From contig CM062297.1 of NCBI GenBank assembly GCA_031216915.1, forward strand, positions 363,271,704-363,335,703: a DNA stretch of 64,000 nt. Direction: 5' to 3'. This document shows, in pieces, positions 50,820 to 60,938 of the stretch. Position 1 is the first letter of the stretch, and each line of letters begins with the position of its first letter. A model generated the notes under the pieces. The model was not told the origin of the DNA and did not search any database. It saw only the letters and a list, made by a program, of their open reading frames with translations. This DNA comes from Pictodentalium vernedei (Eukaryota; Mollusca; Scaphopoda; Dentaliida; Dentaliidae). The position numbers and the translations under genes are program-made.

Positions 50820-51109
50820 ATGATAATTACCGCAATTCTCTTTCTTTTGATAGAATTTGACCATACAGAAAGAGGACATGAAAATATAAGTGATTGTGAG
50901 GAAAGAGGCAATGACAGGTGATAAGTGAAAGAAAAATGAACATTTTTTGTTGTATAATTCTCACTTATGTTAAATGTGAATCCATCATTCCATCCAGCTG
51001 GAAGTTCCAACTTTTATTATCTCTCTTGATATGCAATGGGGTACTATTCTATCATGCAGGCAGTGCTTCCCATCCTAAAATAGGTGGGCCTGTTAGTTAG
51101 AATAATACA

Positions 51110-51402
51110 AAGGGACACCCAAGCTTTAACCCCTGAGGAAAACCACTGAGCAGTGGTGAGAAACTGTCAAGACTTTGCAACCTACCAAATCCACACAAGA
51201 GGGGTTAGCATTGGTTGAGAACAAGTGCACCATCGATATGCAGTATGCCTTAGTACACAGTACCATCAGTGCCCCCATGTGGGCAATCATGATGAAGTTT
51301 CTTGCCCAGGGACATAACGAAGTTACCCCTGGTGGGGACTGAACCAGGGACTTTTCAATTTGAAGTCCAATGCTGTAAACACTAACTTACTGCATCCCCT
51401 AC
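51110..51402 (-). mobile_element. SINE, tRNA-like head 2, tail lost
   Basis: Body 'GCATTGGTTGAGAACAAGTGC' and 'ATATGCAGTATGCCTTAGTAC' (plus). Head 2 'GGGGACTGAACCAGGGACTTTTC' with 'TTGAAGTCCAATGCTGTAA'. It starts within the body at about 51110. Confidence 0.8.
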
Positions 51403-51404
51403 AA

Positions 51405-51550
51405 CAGTACTTACATAACTACAATAGTACTTATATATAAAGTATTTATATTGCTACAGCAGTACTTGGTACAAGAGTACTTATAAAGTGGAGCGCGGGA
51501 ATCCAGTGTGCCACTTTATAAGTACTGTTGCAGCGATGTAACTTGGGTAC
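51405..51550. repeat. AGTACTTATA-rich block with hairpin
   Basis: Several 'AGTACTTATA' direct copies, then a hairpin ACTTATAAAGTGG ... CCACTTTATAAGT (about 51487-51531) with CpG-rich loop GAGCGCGGGAATCC. Confidence 0.75.
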
Positions 51551-51649
51551 TTATACCACCTGCAGCATGTATCCAATTAGGATATGCATTGTAAGTAGGT
51601 AATTTGGTAAAATAACATGTGGTTCTACAAAAATAATTTGCACTTTTTC

Positions 51650-51815
51650 CTGATTTGATTTGAGATTCAATGATATAAATTCTGATTTGCAGGGTCCGAT
51701 ATCTACAGTGCTGTGAGGAGGATGCCTCTAGGGCATGGGAAATTACGATTTTCTGCTCGAATCAAATTTCAAATCGAATCAAGCAAAAGGTTAAAAAGCA
51801 AATTGAATCCCAATA
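51650..51815. mobile_element. hAT-b-like remnant
   Basis: 'TTGATTTGAGATTCAATGATA', 'TGCAGGGTCCGATATC' and the inverted 'CTCGAATCAAATTTCAAATCG' on the right. Compare the ATTCGA subterminal blocks and GCAGGTCCCTA end of 45839-46759. Confidence 0.55.
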
Positions 51816-51816
51816 T

Positions 51817-52072
51817 TATTTATTTATTTATTGGTGTTTAAGGTCACATACTTATGCACAATGGCTAATTGTGACAGTGACAGTTTTTTATGGGTGGAGG
51901 AAGCCAGAGTACCTGGAGAGGACCACCAAGCATCGACAAGCAACTGTCAACTCCTCAACATTCTAACTCTGTTCAAGCTCTGCTCAAGCAGGGTTACAGC
52001 GGTTGAAGACATGTGCACCATCGACGTACAGTACACCTCAGTACACAGCGTCATCCTGCCCCCATGTAGGCA
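51817..52072 (-). mobile_element. SINE, tail A, head truncated
   Basis: ATTT run, tail A (AAGGTCACATACTTATGCACAATGG on plus), body to 'CCCCCATGTAGGCAACC'. The 'CTAACTCTGTTCAAGCTCTGCTCAAGC' segment is a subfamily marker also seen at 24.9 kb. Confidence 0.85.
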
Positions 52073-52417
52073 ACCAATTGGATCCAGTTTCCAATTGTTA
52101 CAATACTACGTTTTGTCTTACTCATGCTATCTAGCTCTCACATGGTTAGACTATTTTGCACCATCGAACCGCAAGTACAAACAGAGGGGATCGTTCACTC
52201 AAGGATCGATATATGGACAAATGTGACATGACGCGATCTCCTCTATCACTTCACAAGATATTTTAAGAAATTTTCTGACTAAATTTATGTTGGCTAATTT
52301 TCCTGCATATAGTCAATCTCGTTCCCCCAATAAACTACAAAATGAGTATCATCTTCAGAAAGAAAGAAATACATGAAATCAAAAACTCGTTGAGATTCGA
52401 TTTTTTTTTTAATAATC
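52073..52417. other. No gene seen
   Basis: Unassigned, with a slightly higher GC patch (52180-52240) but no splice-bounded frame. Confidence 0.4.
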
Positions 52418-52429
52418 GAAATTGCTTTG

Positions 52430-52800
52430 TTATTTATTTATTTATTTATTGGTGTTTAAGGTCACATATTTATGCACAATGGCTAATCATGGCCGTGACA
52501 GTTTTACGGGTGGAGGAAGCCGGAGTACCCGGAGAGAACCACCGAGCAACGACAAGCAGCTGCCAGCTCCCCAACATCGTAACTCCACACTGCAGCACAG
52601 GCAGGGTTAGATTGGTTGAAGACATGCGCACCATCGACGTGCAGTACGCCTTAGTACACGGCGTCATCGTGCTCCCACGCAGGCAATGGAGATGAAGTGT
52701 CTTGCCCAAGGACACAACGCGGTTGCCGCAGGTGGGATTCGAACCGAGGACCTCTCAGCTTGCAGCCTGCACCTCTACCAACTGAGCCACAGCGCTTCCC
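52430..52800 (-). mobile_element. SINE, tRNA-like head 1, tail A, full-length reference copy
   Basis: In sense GGGAAGCGCTGTGGCTCAGTTGG (A box TGGCTCAGTTGG), GTGCAGGCTGCAAGCTGAG, B box GGTTCGAATCC (52735-52745 complement), then GTGTCCTTGGGCAAGACACTTC, GTACTAAGGCGTACTGCAC, TCTCCGGGTACTCCGGCTTCC, tail A and ATTT. Perfect 12-bp target duplication GAAATTGCTTTG (52418-52429 and 52801-52812). One of the least decayed copies. Confidence 0.97.
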
Positions 52801-52944
52801 GAAATTGCTTTGAATCGACTAGGTGATTAGCAGTTTCCCCTCATGGGAACCCTGGGATTAAGGGGACAGTGCTTGATTACTGTCATCTTAAATATCCACT
52901 AAAAACAAATGATTTATGTGGTATACAAGCTCTGTTTACTGGTA

Positions 52945-53246
52945 CAGTGGAGTCCACTTAATTGGATGTCTGTTAACTGAATAACAAACAATATATATTA
53001 ACATAAATGCTTAGTTTATCTCTAGAATACAGGAAAGTGACACAATCCCTGTTAATTGAATACTGTTAATTGAATAATTTTTATTGGAGAAATGGCTATT
53101 CCATTAACAGGGTTCCACTGTATAATAAAATAAATGCTTAGCTTATCTCTAGAATACAAGTGACACAAATCCTGTTAACTGAATACTCCTGTTCACTGAA
53201 TAATTTTCATTGGCAAAGTGGCTATTCAATTAATAAGGTTCCACTG
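52945..53246. mobile_element. TA-a MITE, internally deleted, right end duplicated
   Basis: Left end CAGTGGAGTCCACTTAATTGG with TA. The right end (complement CAGTGGAACCCTGTTAATGG) occurs at 53120 and again at 53246, each after 'AAATGCTTAG(T/C)TTATCTCTAG'. The hairpin is gone. Confidence 0.88.
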
Positions 53247-53304
53247 TATAATTGGAGCCACTAACCAACACCTGGTGCGATTGTCCACTAAAGTGGGCAG
53301 CATT

Positions 53305-53545
53305 GGTACAAATGTTGCATAGACTTCATAACTGTGTTGCAATTATGATAATGTAAATCGCAACACAGTTGTAAAAAATACCGAAATTTCAAGCAGCCAA
53401 TTTTCCCATAATGCAACTAGGAATTTTACCAAATAAATGTTGTTTGTCATTAACATTGATTAAATTTTTATTTGCATTATGAGAAACATTTTTACAGGCT
53501 AAAATTGAGATATTTCAACATTAGCATGTTAAAAATAGGGTTAAA
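53305..53545. mobile_element. TTAA-c-like MITE with extra hairpin
   Basis: 'CCAATTTTCCCATAATGCAACTAGGAATTTTACC' follows the TTAA-c interior. A separate hairpin AACTGTGTTGCAATT ... ATCGCAACACAGTT lies at about 53329-53370. Right end 'TTAAAAATAGGGTTAA'. Confidence 0.65.
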
Positions 53546-53570
53546 ATATAATACAGGGTTTCAGGCAGTT

Positions 53571-53733
53571 ATTTATTTATTGGTGTTTAAGTTCACTTCT
53601 TGCATCACAGGTATGAAGACAAGTTGTGTATACCTACACTGTCCACTTTAGAGGACTTCCACTCAAGGCGTTGGTTCCAAGTCCCATTTTACCACTAAAG
53701 CAGAACTTGTTTACCACATAAACAAGGGTGGGC
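53571..53733 (-). mobile_element. Short tail-A retroelement, copy 1 of a pair
   Basis: Starts at ATTTATTTATTGGTGTTTAAG. Flanked by TTCAGGCAGTT (53560-53570) and GTTCAGACAGTT (53734-53745). The 5' end of the sense element is truncated. Confidence 0.85.
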
Positions 53734-53745
53734 GTTCAGACAGTT

Positions 53746-53971
53746 ATTTAATTATTTATTTATTGGTGTTTAAGGTCACTTATTTCTGCACAATAGCTAA
53801 TCATATCATAGATATAAAGTCAGGTCTGGCTAATCATTTATACCCATATTGTCCATTTTAAAGGACTTCCATCCCAGGCATTGGTGACTGGGTCCTATTT
53901 TATCAGTAAAACAGAGCTTGTTTATCACAGTCAACAAGCACTGCTTCACTTCCTGGGGTTCCCACAAGGCA
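53746..53971 (-). mobile_element. Short tail-A retroelement, copy 2 of a pair
   Basis: Full body to 'TTCCTGGGGTTCCCACAAGGC'. Perfect 12-bp target duplication GTTCAGACAGTT (53734-53745 and 53972-53983). This best copy defines the family ends. Confidence 0.92.
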
Positions 53972-53983
53972 GTTCAGACAGTT

Positions 53984-54599
53984 GCAGTTGATAAAAAAAG
54001 TTAACTGTTCATAAACTGAACTACATGGAAAAAATCTCTATGGAAATAAGCAGTTTTTTGACAAAATGATTTAATGAAAATCAACTTGATTTTGAGTCCC
54101 ATAAAAAGTTGTTCAGTTGCAGAGCTATCACAGTTAGGGTCAATAGTAGCATGTGTTACACATTTCACAAGAACCCTGAAAGTGGCTTTTCAATGAGGAG
54201 ATGTACGTTCGAGGAAAACTTGTTAAAGAGTGATTTTCCTTCAGTGCTGAGATTGTAAGAGTAACTAAACCAGTTATTAACTACTCGCTGAACACATTTC
54301 ATTTAAATTTTATCAGAAAGTATCTCAATATTTCTCATTAAGGAAGTTCTTAGCCAGAGAAATTAAACCGAAATCGTGATATGAACTATGCAAAAAGCCA
54401 TAGCAAATGACTGCCATCACTCCCAAACTTGATCAAATTCTCAAATAATGCATTAATTTTCATTGATTTTTGCCAGTGTTCTCTCTTTTTCTGAAGAAGA
54501 ATAATTGCTCATTTAAGATGTTAAATTAAAGTGAAATACCACCTTCAGGCCTAAAGATAATAATTCACCTTCTTGCAATGATAAACAAGATTCTCACAT
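53984..54599. other. No gene seen
   Basis: AT-rich, unassigned. Confidence 0.4.
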
Positions 54600-54699
54600 C
54601 CTTTTAACCCTTCATCCAACAACACTAGTTAACTCTCAACCCGCTGAGTATTTTCAAGATATTTTTCAGCAAATCTAGTCATGGCTGCTGAAAAAGATC

Positions 54700-55925
54700 T
54701 GATAAACAAGAACACTGCCAGGCATGGCTAAATACACACATTAGCCATTTTGAATTGTACCAACTTTGGTTGAGATCAAATAATCCAAATTGGAGTTATC
54801 GGTCGGAAACCAAAAATGATAATAGACAGCTGAATTCTAAGTCCAAAAAGGCTTGTAACCAAGCCTGAATATAAGCAATCTGTCATTTGCAGAATGAGGT
54901 CCCCAGAGGGTGAATTTGCTGATGCTATCCCATACAATGATCCATTTATCCTCTGGGTACATCTTTCTGTTTTTAGTTTTGAGACCTTGATTCAGACTGA
55001 GGTTCACAGCGGGTAAATTTAGTGATGCTACCCTACTGTGCAGGGAAGCATCACCAAATTCACCCTCTGGGGACTTCATTTTGCAGATGACAGTTTGCTT
55101 ATTTTCAGGCTTGCTTGTAACTCATGTAAAAATAATTGGACGGAACCTCTAATTGAACTTGACCTGTATTACTATCTGGGTAATATACATACCAACTTGG
55201 TTGAGATCAAATAATCCAAATTGGAGTTATCAGTCGGAAAACAAAAAATATTAATAGATGGTCAAATTCTAAGTAGAAAAAGGTTGTAACTCCTGTAAAA
55301 ATAATTGGACGGAACCTCTAAATGAACTGGGCCTGTATTACTAGCTAGGTAATACACATGCCACCTTTGGTTGAGATCAAATAATCCAAATTGGTGTTAT
55401 CGGTCGGAAACCCAAAATGTTAATAGATGGTCAAGTCAAAAAAGGGTCATAACTCTTGTAAAAATAATTGGACAGAACCCATATTCACACTTGGCCTGTA
55501 TTACTAGCTGGGTAATACACATATCAACTTTGGTTGAGATCAAATAATCTAAATTGGAGTTATCGGTTGGAAACCAAAAATGTTAATAGATGGTCAAATT
55601 CTAAGTTGAAAAAGGGTCGTAATTACTGCTGTAAAAATAATTGGACAGAACCCATATTCAAATTTGGCCTATATTACTAGCTGGGTAATACACGCACCAA
55701 CTTTGGTTGAGATCAAATAATCTAAACTGGAGGTATCGGTCAGAAACCCAAAATGTTAATAGACGGTCAAATTCTAAGTTGAAAAAGGGCTGTAACTCAT
55801 GTAAAAATAATTGGACAGAACCCATATTCGAACTTGCCCTGTAATTCTAGCTGTGTAATACACATCCAAAGTTTGGTTGAGATCAAATAATTCAAAAAGT
55901 TATTGGTCGGAAACCAATTCTTTAG
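54700..55925. repeat. Tandem array of ~160-bp units
   Basis: Six or so units with 'TTGGTTGAGATCAAATAATCC', 'GGAGTTATCGGTCGGAAACC', 'AATAGATGGTCAAATTCTAAG', 'TGTAAAAATAATTGGACGGAACC' and 'CTGGGTAATACACAT'. It ends in a GACAGACAGACAGAC run (about 55945-55970). The first unit is split by hAT-a at 54860-55113. Confidence 0.92.
54860..55113. mobile_element. hAT-a MITE, complete, 254 bp
   Basis: Ends CAAGCCTGAATATAAGCAAT and (complement) CAAGCCTGAAAATAAGCAAA, similar over more than 30 bp. Perfect 8-bp target duplication CTTGTAAC (54852-54859 and 55114-55121), inside a tandem-array unit whose other copies show the empty site 'TTGTAACTC'. Confidence 0.95.
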
Positions 55926-55999
55926 GGACAGTCAGAGGGACAGATGGATGGACAGACAGACAGACAGACAGACCATTTACATAATACGACTGTTTTTAC

Positions 56000-56550
56000 A
56001 AATGGGCATTATAAAAATTAATCTAAATATAACTCAATAAATCATTGGTATTTATTGTTATTTATTGGTGTTTTTAAGGTCACATATTTCTGCACAATGG
56101 CTAATCATGATCACGACAGTTTTACGGGTGGAGGAAGCCGGAGTACCCAGAGAGAACCACCGAGCAACGGCGAGCAACTGTCAGCTCCCCAACATACTAA
56201 CTCCACAAGCAGGGTTAGCATTGGTTGAAGACAGGTGCACCATTGACGTGCAGTACGCCTTAGTACACACCGTCACCGTGCTCCCACGTGGGCAATGGGG
56301 GTGAAGTGTCTTGCCCAAGGACACAACACGATTGCCGCAGGTGGGATTTGAACCGAGGACCTCTCAGCTTGCAGTCTGTACCTCTACCTACTGAGCTACC
56401 ACAACCCCCAAAATCATTGGTGAAAAAGTTCCTTATATTTACAGGGGAGAAAGCTGATTAAATGTACCCAAACTATACTTGTTTTGGGAGCAACAGGAAT
56501 TTTGTCCTGGATGGGAATAGCCGCCAGCAGCATGCAAGGAATTAATTACA
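56000..56550. mobile_element. TTAA-d MITE (inverted), split by a SINE
   Basis: Left 'AATCTAAATATAACTCAATAAATCATTGGT', right 'GTGAAAAAGTTCCTTATATTTACAGGGGAG' to 'CAGCAGCATGCAAGGAATTAATT'. Matches the reverse complement of 5964-6213. Confidence 0.75.
56050..56410 (-). mobile_element. SINE, tRNA-like head 1, tail A, full length
   Basis: Sense head GGGGGTTGTGGTAGCTCAGTAGG with A box TAGCTCAGTAGG and B box GGTTCAAATCC; body and tail A. Target duplication AAATCATTGGT (56039-56049 and 56411-56421). Confidence 0.95.
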
Positions 56551-56789
56551 CCTACAGTACCATGTGCACCAAAGCAGACAGATAATTTAGACTGGATTAT
56601 TATTAGGCTGCAATCCATTCAAAACTGTTAGTCTGAGTTCATCTTCCTAATGCTGTAGAATCTTGATCATCTGTCAAACAAAAATATGAGAACACTGAAT
56701 CTCAGATTCTCATTTGTTTTTCTTGATTCGGTTTCGATTTCAAAATATCTTATTTATGACAAACTCACTGGATTTACTGTGTCACAACC

Positions 56790-57290
56790 TCGGGGTTCCC
56801 ACTGATATCACATATTCAAATTCATGCACTATTTAAGCACTTTTCAAGGACTACGACCATGATTTTCAAGGACTACTGTAATTTTCATATGAACTTACAA
56901 TACCATGAACAACACAAAAAAATTTCTGCCTTGAGGACCCAATTTCTGGAAAACCCAACTTGCTAAATATATAATGTACTTCAATTGCAAGAAAGTGCCA
57001 TCTGCAATGCTTAAGCATTGCAGATGGCACCTTGTTGCACTCAAGGAATAGAGAGATGTGGTTCCTGACCATTTTGTGACATTGCATACATGTGGGATGG
57101 GTTGTCATGAAACTTCTCATCTCCGGAGTGATCGGTGAACTGAATTTAAGTACTTATTTAAGAACTTTTCAAGGGAGATGCTGGAAAATGGTGGAAAATT
57201 AAGTATTTTTCAAGGATAGAAACAAATTCAAGCACTTTTCAAGGAAATATCCAAAATTCAAGGACTTTTCATTTGAGTTGAAATCCTGAA
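56790..57290. mobile_element. hAT-d-like MITE with TTCAAGGA-rich interior
   Basis: 'CCTCGGGGTTCCCACTGATATC' at the left; many 'CACTTTTCAAGGA' blocks; a perfect hairpin GTGCCATCTGCAATGCTT / AAGCATTGCAGATGGCAC at about 56997-57032; right end 'GTTGAAATCCTGA'. Relative of 16779-17175. Confidence 0.65.
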
Positions 57291-57489
57291 TCTGATCATG
57301 AACTGTTTATATTTTAGTTATAAATTCGGGACTCACTGGTTTGACGGTGTCGCAATCTGATTGCAAATTGTTTGAGAAAGAGACCACTTTTGCGATGCCC
57401 ATTAGCCAGGGTTTGGTAGAAAAAAAATGTTTGCATTTTGCACTGGACCTATTTCTGTTATGCTAGATAAAAGGTTAACACAAGAAGAA

Positions 57490-58095
57490 CCTGGGGCCAG
57501 GGGTGGACTAGGCCAAGAAGAGTTACCGGGAAATGAACCAAGGTGAACGCCACACCTGGAGAAAATTTAGATATTTTCGAACTGAATGAATGCTGCTTCC
57601 TCGCATCTGAGTGACCATTGGCAGTTCACACAGAGGACATTCTGATGGTATTTTTGTATCATTCTCATCACTCAATCGGCAAGAATGGAATCAAAAGGGT
57701 GGGTGGAGGGTGCATAGACCCATCGGTCCGACCATAGTTGGGCCAATTGGAGAAAATTTTGATTTTTCAAAATAAAAGACGCTGTTTCCTTGAAACTGTA
57801 TGATCTGTGTAATCAGTGGCAGGTTAGACTGATGGTCAGAAGTCCACATAGAGAACATTTCATTTCACAGGAATACTTTGCAATCAAATCTATTTTTCCT
57901 GTTGGACGTTTTCACAAAATTTCAAGCACCAACAGATGTTGGGCTGTACTTTTGGGCCAATTGGAGAAAATTTTGATTTTTCAAAATAAAAGATGCTTTT
58001 TCCTTGCATCTGTGTGATCTGTGTGATCAGTGGTAGAATAGACTGATGGTCAGAAGTCCACATAGAGAACACATTACGTGTACACTCCATACGAA
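57490..58095. repeat. Diverged ~220-bp direct repeat
   Basis: 'GGGCCAATTGGAGAAAATTTTGATTTTTCAAAATAAAAG' and 'GACTGATGGTCAGAAGTCCACATAGAGAAC' occur at about 57732/57830 and 57953/58042, with a more diverged unit at 57540-57640. Confidence 0.8.
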
Positions 58096-58716
58096 AAAAT
58101 TATCCAAAAATCGACTGAGTGTGTTATGTGTAATTACATAATGTCAGACATGCACTCACTGATTAGTGTTGATTGGACTGTATTGGGAAAAGATTCGCCA
58201 ATTAACATATTAATTTCTGTTACTAAATCTTTTTTTTTGTACCTGATACATTTTGTTTGGGAATTTTGTATATCAAATAAAATCTTTAAAGGTGAAAATC
58301 GGTTCGGTAAATCCCATTATTTTGTGTGATAAATTTGACCCAAAAAATGAGAATTTCGCCGATCGCATGCAACAGTGTGGCTCTTCTGTCAATTGGATCT
58401 ACATTGCATGAAATATTCTGAAGTCATTGGAGACCGGCGAACAAACTCAGAGGGGAATCCAAATCATATATCAGGGAAAATTTTATTTTAATATGAAAAC
58501 AAATAAAAAATCTCACGAATTAATGAACAGATTTTTTCAATTCCTATAATAAACCACAGTACAGAGTTCTGGAAATGAAAGATATGGCATTTGTATCAGA
58601 ATATTTTATTAAATGTAGGTTTTAGAAATTTTCTGACTGAACAATATAATTAATCAGGGATAGTCTCTGAAAGATTTTTCTCGCGAAACATTAATTGGTT
58701 ATGTAATCCTTCTCAC
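58096..58716. other. No gene seen
   Basis: AT-rich. The 83-codon frame 58078-58329 has no splice or domain support. Confidence 0.4.
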
Positions 58717-58791
58717 GTAACCGCACTAAAACAGCTTTTCATACCCGGTCGTTTCTACACAAACGACGGGGTATTAACAAGTGCGGTTTTG
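58717..58791. repeat. CpG-rich imperfect hairpin
   Basis: Arms AACCGCACT...ATACCCGGTCGTTT and AAACGACGGGGTAT...AGTGCGGTT with loop CTACAC. CpG-dense within CpG-poor DNA. Confidence 0.8.
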
Positions 58792-58985
58792 TATACAATG
58801 TACATGTAATGATGTCATTTTACAGAAATTCTTTGCAATCAAAGCCATTTTTCCTGTTGGACTGCACTTTTGGGTGCTCCAGGAGCCACCCAATAGGGGG
58901 CCCACTAGGAATTTTCCTAGTGGACTATATGACCAGTCGCCTCTTTCTAGGATCCTGCAAAGCTTTGAAATTTGACTTTGATTCA
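58792..58985. repeat. Repeat related to the 57.8-kb unit
   Basis: 'TTCTTTGCAATCAAAGCCATTTTTCCTGTTGGAC' matches 'TACTTTGCAATCAAATCTATTTTTCCTGTTGGAC' at 57876-57910. An inverted CACTAGGAATTTTCCTAGTGG hairpin lies at 58900-58921. Confidence 0.7.
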
Positions 58986-59300
58986 AAATCATCCTGATGA
59001 TTCAATTGAAATCATACTGACTTGAAAATTTTTTAATCGCGATAATGTTCTCAAAATCCTACCAGGTGTCTCTGCTTGAACTCTTTTTCTATCATCAGAT
59101 CTCCTTAACATGAGACAAGAAGAAGAGTTAAAGGAGGTTCTACTTCTGAAACTACTTTGATTCCCTCCAGATATATTCCAGTTTTTTTATTGACTTAATT
59201 GCCCAAGCAGAGGAGTCGCCACTGAATACAAAACTTAGTGGACACTGGCAGTATTTATGGTTGCAAGAAGGTGCAATATTTACAATTTGAACAGCTACAG
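58986..59300. other. No gene seen
   Basis: AT-rich, unassigned. Confidence 0.4.
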
Positions 59301-59302
59301 TA

Positions 59303-59845
59303 CAGTTGCCGTGGACTGGTTGTAATCCATGTGTGGGCAGTGACGTCCATGCATGCGTTTATCAGGTAATTTATTTATTGGTGTTTAAGGTCACATATTT
59401 CTGCACAATGGTAGATCATGACCATGACAGTTTTACAGGTGAAGGAAGCTGGGGTACCCAGAGAGAACTTGCAAGCAACTGTCAGCTCCCCAACATACCA
59501 ACTCCACACAAGCAGGGTTAGCATTGGTTGAAGACAGGTGAACCATCGACATGCAGTACACAATGCTACCGTGCCTCAACTTGGGCAATGGGGGTGAAAT
59601 GTCTTGTCCAAGGACACAACGCGGTTGCTGCAGGCGGGATTCGAAATGAGGACCTCTTGGCTTGCAGCCTGCATCTCTACGTACTGAGCTACCGCGCCCC
59701 CGTTTACCAGGTAATAAAAATCATCAGCTAAATTTTAATTAATGAAGCACTGGGTTGCTATAATTAGTGTTTGGAATCTAATATTATTTTGTCTATGGAA
59801 ATATTGCCCACCCATGGAAAGTAACCAGCCCACAGTGGCCGCACT
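59303..59845. mobile_element. TA-b MITE, split by a SINE
   Basis: Ends CAGTTGCCGTGGACTGGTTG and (complement) CAGTGCGGCCACTGTGGGCTGG. Left TA at 59301-59302. The hairpin is partly lost (TTAATTAATGAAGCACTGGGTTGC only). SINE at 59371-59701. Confidence 0.88.
59371..59701 (-). mobile_element. SINE, tRNA-like head 1, tail A
   Basis: Sense head GGGGGCGCGGTAGCTCAGTACG with 'GATGCAGGCTGCAAGCC' and 'TTTCGAATCCCGCC' B box; body slightly deleted; tail A. Target duplication GTTTATCAGGTAAT / GTTTACCAGGTAAT (59357-59370 and 59702-59715). Confidence 0.95.
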
Positions 59846-59930
59846 GTTCGAGATTCGATTTGATTCAAGATTTCATTCGATATTCGATATGATCCACAAT
59901 TTTAGATTCCCAGGCCCTACAAGAACATGC
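59846..59930. mobile_element. hAT-b-like remnant
   Basis: 'GTTCGAGATTCGATTTGATTC', 'CATTCGATATTCGATATGATC', then 'TTCCCAGGCCCTAC', resembling the right end of 45839-46759. It sits exactly at the right edge of TA-b. Confidence 0.6.
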
Positions 59931-60087
59931 TCTTGGAGACCAGCAACAAAATAGATATTGAATTTCATAATAATAAGACTACTATTTGAAAATAATAATC
60001 AATCATTCCTGTTTATTAAAACAGAACACCATGAGGCTGGAGTATGATGGACTGGAATCAATTATGCAAGCTGTAATTAATAGACTT

Positions 60088-60156
60088 TGTGGAGTTTTTC
60101 CTGCATTTCGCATTTGTTCGGTGCATGTGAAATGCAGGAAAAAACTCCACAAAGAC
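60088..60156. repeat. Hairpin, 25-bp arms
   Basis: CTTTGTGGAGTTTTTCCTGC+ATTTC and its complement with no mismatch in the outer 24 bp; loop 'GCATTTGTTCGGTGCATGT'. It ends four bases before the TTAA of the next element. Confidence 0.9.
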
Positions 60157-60159
60157 TCA

Positions 60160-60399
60160 TTAACTCTTTCAACTCGAGAGGCCGCTTTTCTGGTCTAGGA
60201 ACACAATACATCATAATTCCATTAAGTAGGATGGCAACTAAGTGAAGTGTGTGGTAGAACAATTTATATTTTCAATGTGCAGCTTGAAGGCTGCACGTTG
60301 AAAATATTAATTGCTCTACCCCCAAATAATGGATATGGATTCTTCCAATTTCTGCCATTTAACTGGCATGGAAGATACCACCAGTATTCAAAGGGTTAA
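60160..60399. mobile_element. TTAA-e MITE, complete, 240 bp
   Basis: TTAA at 60160-60163 and 60396-60399; ends CTCTTTCAACTCGAGAGG and (complement) CCCTTTGAATACTGGTGG. Central hairpin ATTTTCAATGTGCAGC TTGAAG GCTGCACGTTGAAAAT. Confidence 0.85.
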
Positions 60400-60717
60400 T
60401 GCCCACCCCCTATACTCTACCAGAGTTGTGCTCTGTATTTATACAGCAATTAAACTTGAATTAAGAGAATGTGCTGATATTTTCAAAGGAAAATATGACC
60501 TTCGGTGGTGTGATAACATTTTTGCTTGACAATATTTTGTATCGAATAACAAAAAATAGTAAAAATATAAACAAAATACTCTAAGATAGTAAGCTGTTTT
60601 GATAAAAAACAAACTTAAATTAATTTTTTTTTTGAAGATGGTGATATTAAAAGCCTGAAATCAGGAAAAAACCTGAAAACTAGCATATCTGATGGCATAT
60701 GGTTTGGTCTGTGAAAA
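60400..60717. other. No gene seen
   Basis: AT-rich, unassigned. Confidence 0.4.
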
Positions 60718-60778
60718 TTACATTCAATTAACAGAGTTATTCAATTAAGAGTTACCAATTAAATGGCTCCACCATACT
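60718..60778. mobile_element. TA-a MITE terminal fragment
   Basis: 'ATTCAATTAACAGAGTTATTCAATTAAGAG' then 'CAATTAAATGGCTCCACCATACTA', a degraded terminus. Confidence 0.7.
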
Positions 60779-60852
60779 ACTGATGAAGGCATGCCTTGAT
60801 GATGTAGTTGAGAGTCTACAGTGACCTTGTATCAATTGGTTGTTTTACTCTG

Positions 60853-60938
60853 TACTGGACCTGCCATGAGAGACCACCTGTTTTGAGAGACAACTTTTGC
60901 CTGGCAAAAAGGGTGCTCTCTCAAGACAGCTTCTACTG
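60853..60938. mobile_element. TA-d MITE, short form
   Basis: Starts CTGGACCTGCCATGAGAGACC and ends (complement) CAGTAGAAGCTGTCTTGAGAG with TA at 60939-60940. Compare 14077-14267. Confidence 0.8.

Noticed and set aside
52735-52800. tRNA gene
   Set aside because: A and B boxes are present, but the sequence continues directly into the SINE body and is bounded by the SINE's target duplication.
54700-55925. CRISPR-like or coding repeat array
   Set aside because: 160-bp direct repeats without spacers and with stops in all frames.
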